A stretch of DNA of 9,072 nucleotides from Deltaproteobacteria bacterium (GTDB lineage: Bacteria > Desulfobacterota_C > Deferrisomatia > Deferrisomatales > JACRMM01): positions 1 to 9,072 of the forward strand of contig JACRCS010000653.1 in assembly GCA_016218905.1 (NCBI GenBank), given 5' to 3'. The notes beneath the pieces were generated by a model that made no database searches, had not been told where the DNA came from, and saw only the letters and a program-made list of their open reading frames with translations. Positions within the stretch are counted from its first letter, which is position 1. Each line of letters starts with the position of its first letter. Position numbers and translations under genes: made by a program. Shown here piece after piece: positions 7,116 through 9,072 of this stretch.

Positions 7116-7260
7116 GGCGTCGGGTGGTCCCTCCGGAGCGGCGGCGCAGCCACCTATTGAATCCTATGTTGCTCGCCGCTCTCGCGCCGTCCGTGGCGCC
7201 CGCGGCACAACCCCGTCCTGGGGCCGTTGCGACGCCGCTCCGGAGGGATCATCCGACGCC
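7116..7260. repeat. 145-bp element with 35-bp near-perfect inverted arms and two inner hairpins
   Basis: The left arm 7116-7150 and the reverse complement of the right arm 7226-7260 agree at 31 of 35 positions. The core CTCCGGAG lies in both arms. The 75-base centre holds two more hairpins: 7175-7206 (GCCGC/GCGGC outer stem, GCGCC/GGCGC inner stem, 6-base loop) and 7211-7223 (CCCC/GGGG with a 5-base loop), leaving 7151-7174 unpaired. Three of the four arm differences (7124/7252, 7127/7249, 7149/7227) are G-U wobbles in plus-strand RNA but C-A mismatches in minus-strand RNA. No target-site duplication is evident and no T-tract follows, so it does not look like a simple terminator. It could be a MITE- or BIME-like element or a structured RNA. 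It occupies nearly all of the 173-base gap between ssnA and hydA. Confidence 0.85.
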
Positions 7261-7264
7261 GCCC

Positions 7265-8542
7265 CTACCTCATCTTCGCCCAGAGTTTCCGCCCCATCTC
7301 CCGAGCGAACGAGAGCACTTCCTCCTCGTTCACCTTCGTCGGCCGGCGGTCCCGGACGATCAGCTCCCCGCCGGAGATGACGCTCTCCACGTGCCGGGAC
7401 TCGAGCCCGTAAACGAAGTGGCCGAGGAAGTTCTCCTGGGTCACGTCCGTCGGCGAGTCGTAGTCGAGGACGACCAGGTTGTTCTCGCCGTCGCCCGCAA
7501 AGCCGCTCTTCCGCACGAACTCGTGGACCCTCCGGAAGCGCCGGTAGATCCCGGGGAAGTCGATCCCCTCGGCCCGCTGGCCCACGAGGAAGGCGGACTT
7601 GGCGCTCCGCAGCAGGTCGCTGTGCATGCCGTCGGTCCCGAGGACGATCCTCGAGCCCAAGCCGCGGGAGGTGAAGTCGCCCACGTTGTTGTTGAGGTTG
7701 CTGTCGGTGTTCTGGGCGACATATGCCGGCGACTCGGCGACGATCCGCCGCTCGTCTTCGTCCAAATGGATGCAGTGGGAGAGGAGAGTGCCCTTGCGCC
7801 CCAGCACGCCGGCCTCCGAGAAACGCTGCACCACGCGAGTCCCGTGGTGTTTGAGGCACTCCTCCTGGTCGATGGGGTCCTCGGCCACGTGGACGTGAAT
7901 GCCGGTCCCGTACTTCTCCGCGAGCGACACGGCGCGCCGGAGCAGGTCGTCCCCCACCGTGAAGGAGGCGTGGAGCCCCACGTGGCCCTGGCGGCCGCCC
8001 CGGAGGTAGGCCTCCGTCTCCGCGAGCCCCTTCTCCTTCGGGCCGTCGCCGTCCCGGTCCGTCAGCTCGTAACAGAGGAGATGGGAGACGCCCACCCGGT
8101 CGAAGGCCTCGGCGATGGTCTCGAGGGAACCCTCGACGGCGTTGGGCGAGGCGTGGTGGTCGACGACGAAGGTGACGCCGTTCTTCGCGCACGCGACGGC
8201 CGTGGCGAGCGCGCTCGCCTCGATCATCTCGCGGTCGAGGAGCTTGTCGAGACGCCACCAGACGTACTGGAGCACCTCGTGGAAGTTCCCGGGGACCTTG
8301 GCCGGCGGGGGCATGCCCCGTGCCAGGGCGGAGTAGACGTGGTGGTGCCCGCAGGCAAAGGACCGCGTGACGATTTTCCCGCGACAGTCGAGGACGATGT
8401 CCTCCGGCGAGCTCAGGTCGAAGGGGAGCTCGTCCAGGAGACCAACCCAGCCGTCCTCCCCCGCGCCCACGAGGATGTGAGTCCGCCGGAGCGCGTGGGT
8501 CTTCCAATCCAGGTAAGTCGCGTCTTTCAGGTAGATCGCCAT
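7265..8542 (-). CDS. ssnA: SsnA-type amidohydrolase (ATZ/TRZ-like aminohydrolase family)
   Basis: 425 residues, similar to E. coli SsnA over most of its length (shared stretches WWRLDK, DHHASP, SPTDV-like, GH.-.YG). Mononuclear-metal ligands can be placed: the HxH pair H66/H68 in GHHH, H218 and the nearby acid E221 in HVHVAED, H256 in SHCIHL, and D304 in LGTDG. The N-terminal residues 1-60 and the C-terminal part from about 350 form the small beta domain typical of this superfamily. Members deaminate or dechlorinate N-heterocycles; the real substrate of SsnA is not settled, and a role in anaerobic purine breakdown is the current context-based view. The ATG at 8542 overlaps the end of the carbamate kinase gene by 16 bases, with GAGG five bases upstream, so translation is probably coupled. 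The stop is TAG at 7267-7265. The cytoplasmic location is assumed because no signal peptide is present. Confidence 0.92.
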   Translation of the reverse strand: MAIYLKDATYLDWKTHALRRTHILVGAGEDGWVGLLDELPFDLSSPEDIVLDCRGKIVTRSFACGHHHVYSALARGMPPPAKVPGNFHEVLQYVWWRLDKLLDREMIEASALATAVACAKNGVTFVVDHHASPNAVEGSLETIAEAFDRVGVSHLLCYELTDRDGDGPKEKGLAETEAYLRGGRQGHVGLHASFTVGDDLLRRAVSLAEKYGTGIHVHVAEDPIDQEECLKHHGTRVVQRFSEAGVLGRKGTLLSHCIHLDEDERRIVAESPAYVAQNTDSNLNNNVGDFTSRGLGSRIVLGTDGMHSDLLRSAKSAFLVGQRAEGIDFPGIYRRFRRVHEFVRKSGFAGDGENNLVVLDYDSPTDVTQENFLGHFVYGLESRHVESVISGGELIVRDRRPTKVNEEEVLSFAREMGRKLWAKMR

Positions 8543-9072
8543 TGCCGCCTCGGAAGGAGGAGTGCGCCGGAAGAGTCGGAGACGAGGTGGGTGCCGGCCC
8601 GGCCGAGAATCGCCGCGTGCAGGTTCTCGGGGCTCGTGATGATCGCCTCTTCGCCGCCCGCCTCGAGGAAGTTCAGGGCCGCCTGGATCTTCGGCCGCAT
8701 GCTCCCGGCCGCGAACTGTCCCGCGTCCATGTGACGCCTCGCCTCCGAAGCGGTGAGGAGGTCGAGCCCTGTCTCGTCGGGTCTTCCGAAGTTGACGCAG
8801 ACCCTCTCGACGCCCGTCGAGACGACGAACAGGTCCGCCCGGAGGTCCGCCGCGAGCAGGGCCGAAGCGTAGTCCTTATCGATGACGGCGTCGACGCCCG
8901 CGACCCGCCCCCCGCCCTCGTCCACGACGGGGATCCCGCCGCCCCCCACCGCGATCACGCAGAAGCCGCCCCGCAGGAGCGACCGGATCGCGTCCTCTTC
9001 GACGATGCGCCGCGGCAGCGGGGAGGGCACGACGCGGCGGTAGCCCCTCCCCGGCTCGTGAACGACCGCCCA
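8527..9072 (-). CDS. arcC: Carbamate kinase, C-terminal part (5' end beyond the right edge)
   Basis: 181 residues are visible, about the last 60% of a family whose members are near 310 residues. WAVVHEPGRGYRRVVPSP (1-18 of the visible part) and AVGGGGIPVV (41-50) are typical of carbamate kinase, followed by DKDYAS.LLA (65-74), where the lysine belongs to the active site, GQFAAGSMRPKIQAA (118-132) and the closing AIITS and GTHL motifs (143-147 and 160-163). The enzyme makes ATP from ADP and carbamoyl phosphate, releasing carbamate that decays to ammonia and CO2. In the E. coli cluster the equivalent gene is yqeA; I use arcC as the general family name. After GTHL there is a tail of about 18 residues (VSDSSGALLLP and on) that is longer than usual and is partly encoded by the overlap with ssnA. 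The gene is open to the window edge with no start, so the truncation is due to the window and not to the gene. Confidence 0.95.
   Translation of the reverse strand, partial: WAVVHEPGRGYRRVVPSPLPRRIVEEDAIRSLLRGGFCVIAVGGGGIPVVDEGGGRVAGVDAVIDKDYASALLAADLRADLFVVSTGVERVCVNFGRPDETGLDLLTASEARRHMDAGQFAAGSMRPKIQAALNFLEAGGEEAIITSPENLHAAILGRAGTHLVSDSSGALLLPRRQWRST

Noticed and set aside
7116..7260. Integron attC site
   Set aside because: The long symmetric arms, lack of a clear GTTRRRY core in the right place and the absence of cassette-type neighbours do not fit an attC site.
7116..7260. CRISPR array or intrinsic terminator
   Set aside because: There are only two arms in inverted orientation, with no regular direct repeats and no T-tract after the structure.
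7124..8734. Long plus-strand open frame opposite ssnA and the intergenic element (536 codons)
   Set aside because: It runs through the inverted-repeat element and across two genes on the other strand, and its composition is that of a shadow frame with no family motif.

Overview
The window is one side of a catabolic operon from a high-G+C bacterium (roughly two-thirds G+C by eye). Every gene I can support lies on the minus strand, so transcription runs from the right edge to the left edge. Spacing is tight: gene overlaps of 16 and 3-4 bases and gaps of 29, 33, 144 and 173 bases. The codon pattern looks uniform and I saw no frameshift. The taxon cannot be fixed from sequence alone. The gene set is typical of bacteria that degrade purines and related N-heterocycles without oxygen.

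In order of transcription the genes are: the C-terminal part of a carbamate kinase (9072-8527, 5' end outside the window); an SsnA-type amidohydrolase (8542-7265); a dihydropyrimidinase/hydantoinase (7091-5664); a 1041-residue YgfK flavo-iron-sulfur protein (5630-2505); a YgeW-type carbamoyltransferase (2475-1279); and an ABC transporter permease of the nucleoside/ribose class (1134-4). The first bases of a further gene overlap the permease stop codon at the left edge. YgfK, YgeW, SsnA, hydantoinase and carbamate kinase match the E. coli ygeW-to-xdhD region and the clusters reported in gut anaerobes that break down urate and other purines anaerobically. Those systems often accompany selenium-dependent molybdenum hydroxylases. 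The hydroxylase, ygeX, ygeY and any regulator are not in this window.

A plausible division of labour (inference) is as follows. The ABC transporter imports a nucleoside or base. YgfK, which looks like a domain-shuffled dihydropyrimidine dehydrogenase, moves electrons to or from the heterocycle. SsnA and the hydantoinase deaminate or open rings to ureido products. YgeW transfers a carbamoyl group to phosphate, and carbamate kinase turns carbamoyl phosphate into ATP, ammonia and CO2.

Two non-coding structures stand out. Between ssnA and the hydantoinase gene lies a 145-bp element (7116-7260) with 35-bp inverted arms that match at 31 of 35 positions, enclosing two further hairpins. At the junction of the hydantoinase gene and ygfK lies a tandem array of a 7-base unit (5644-5685) that contains the hydantoinase stop codon and abuts the ygfK ribosome binding site.
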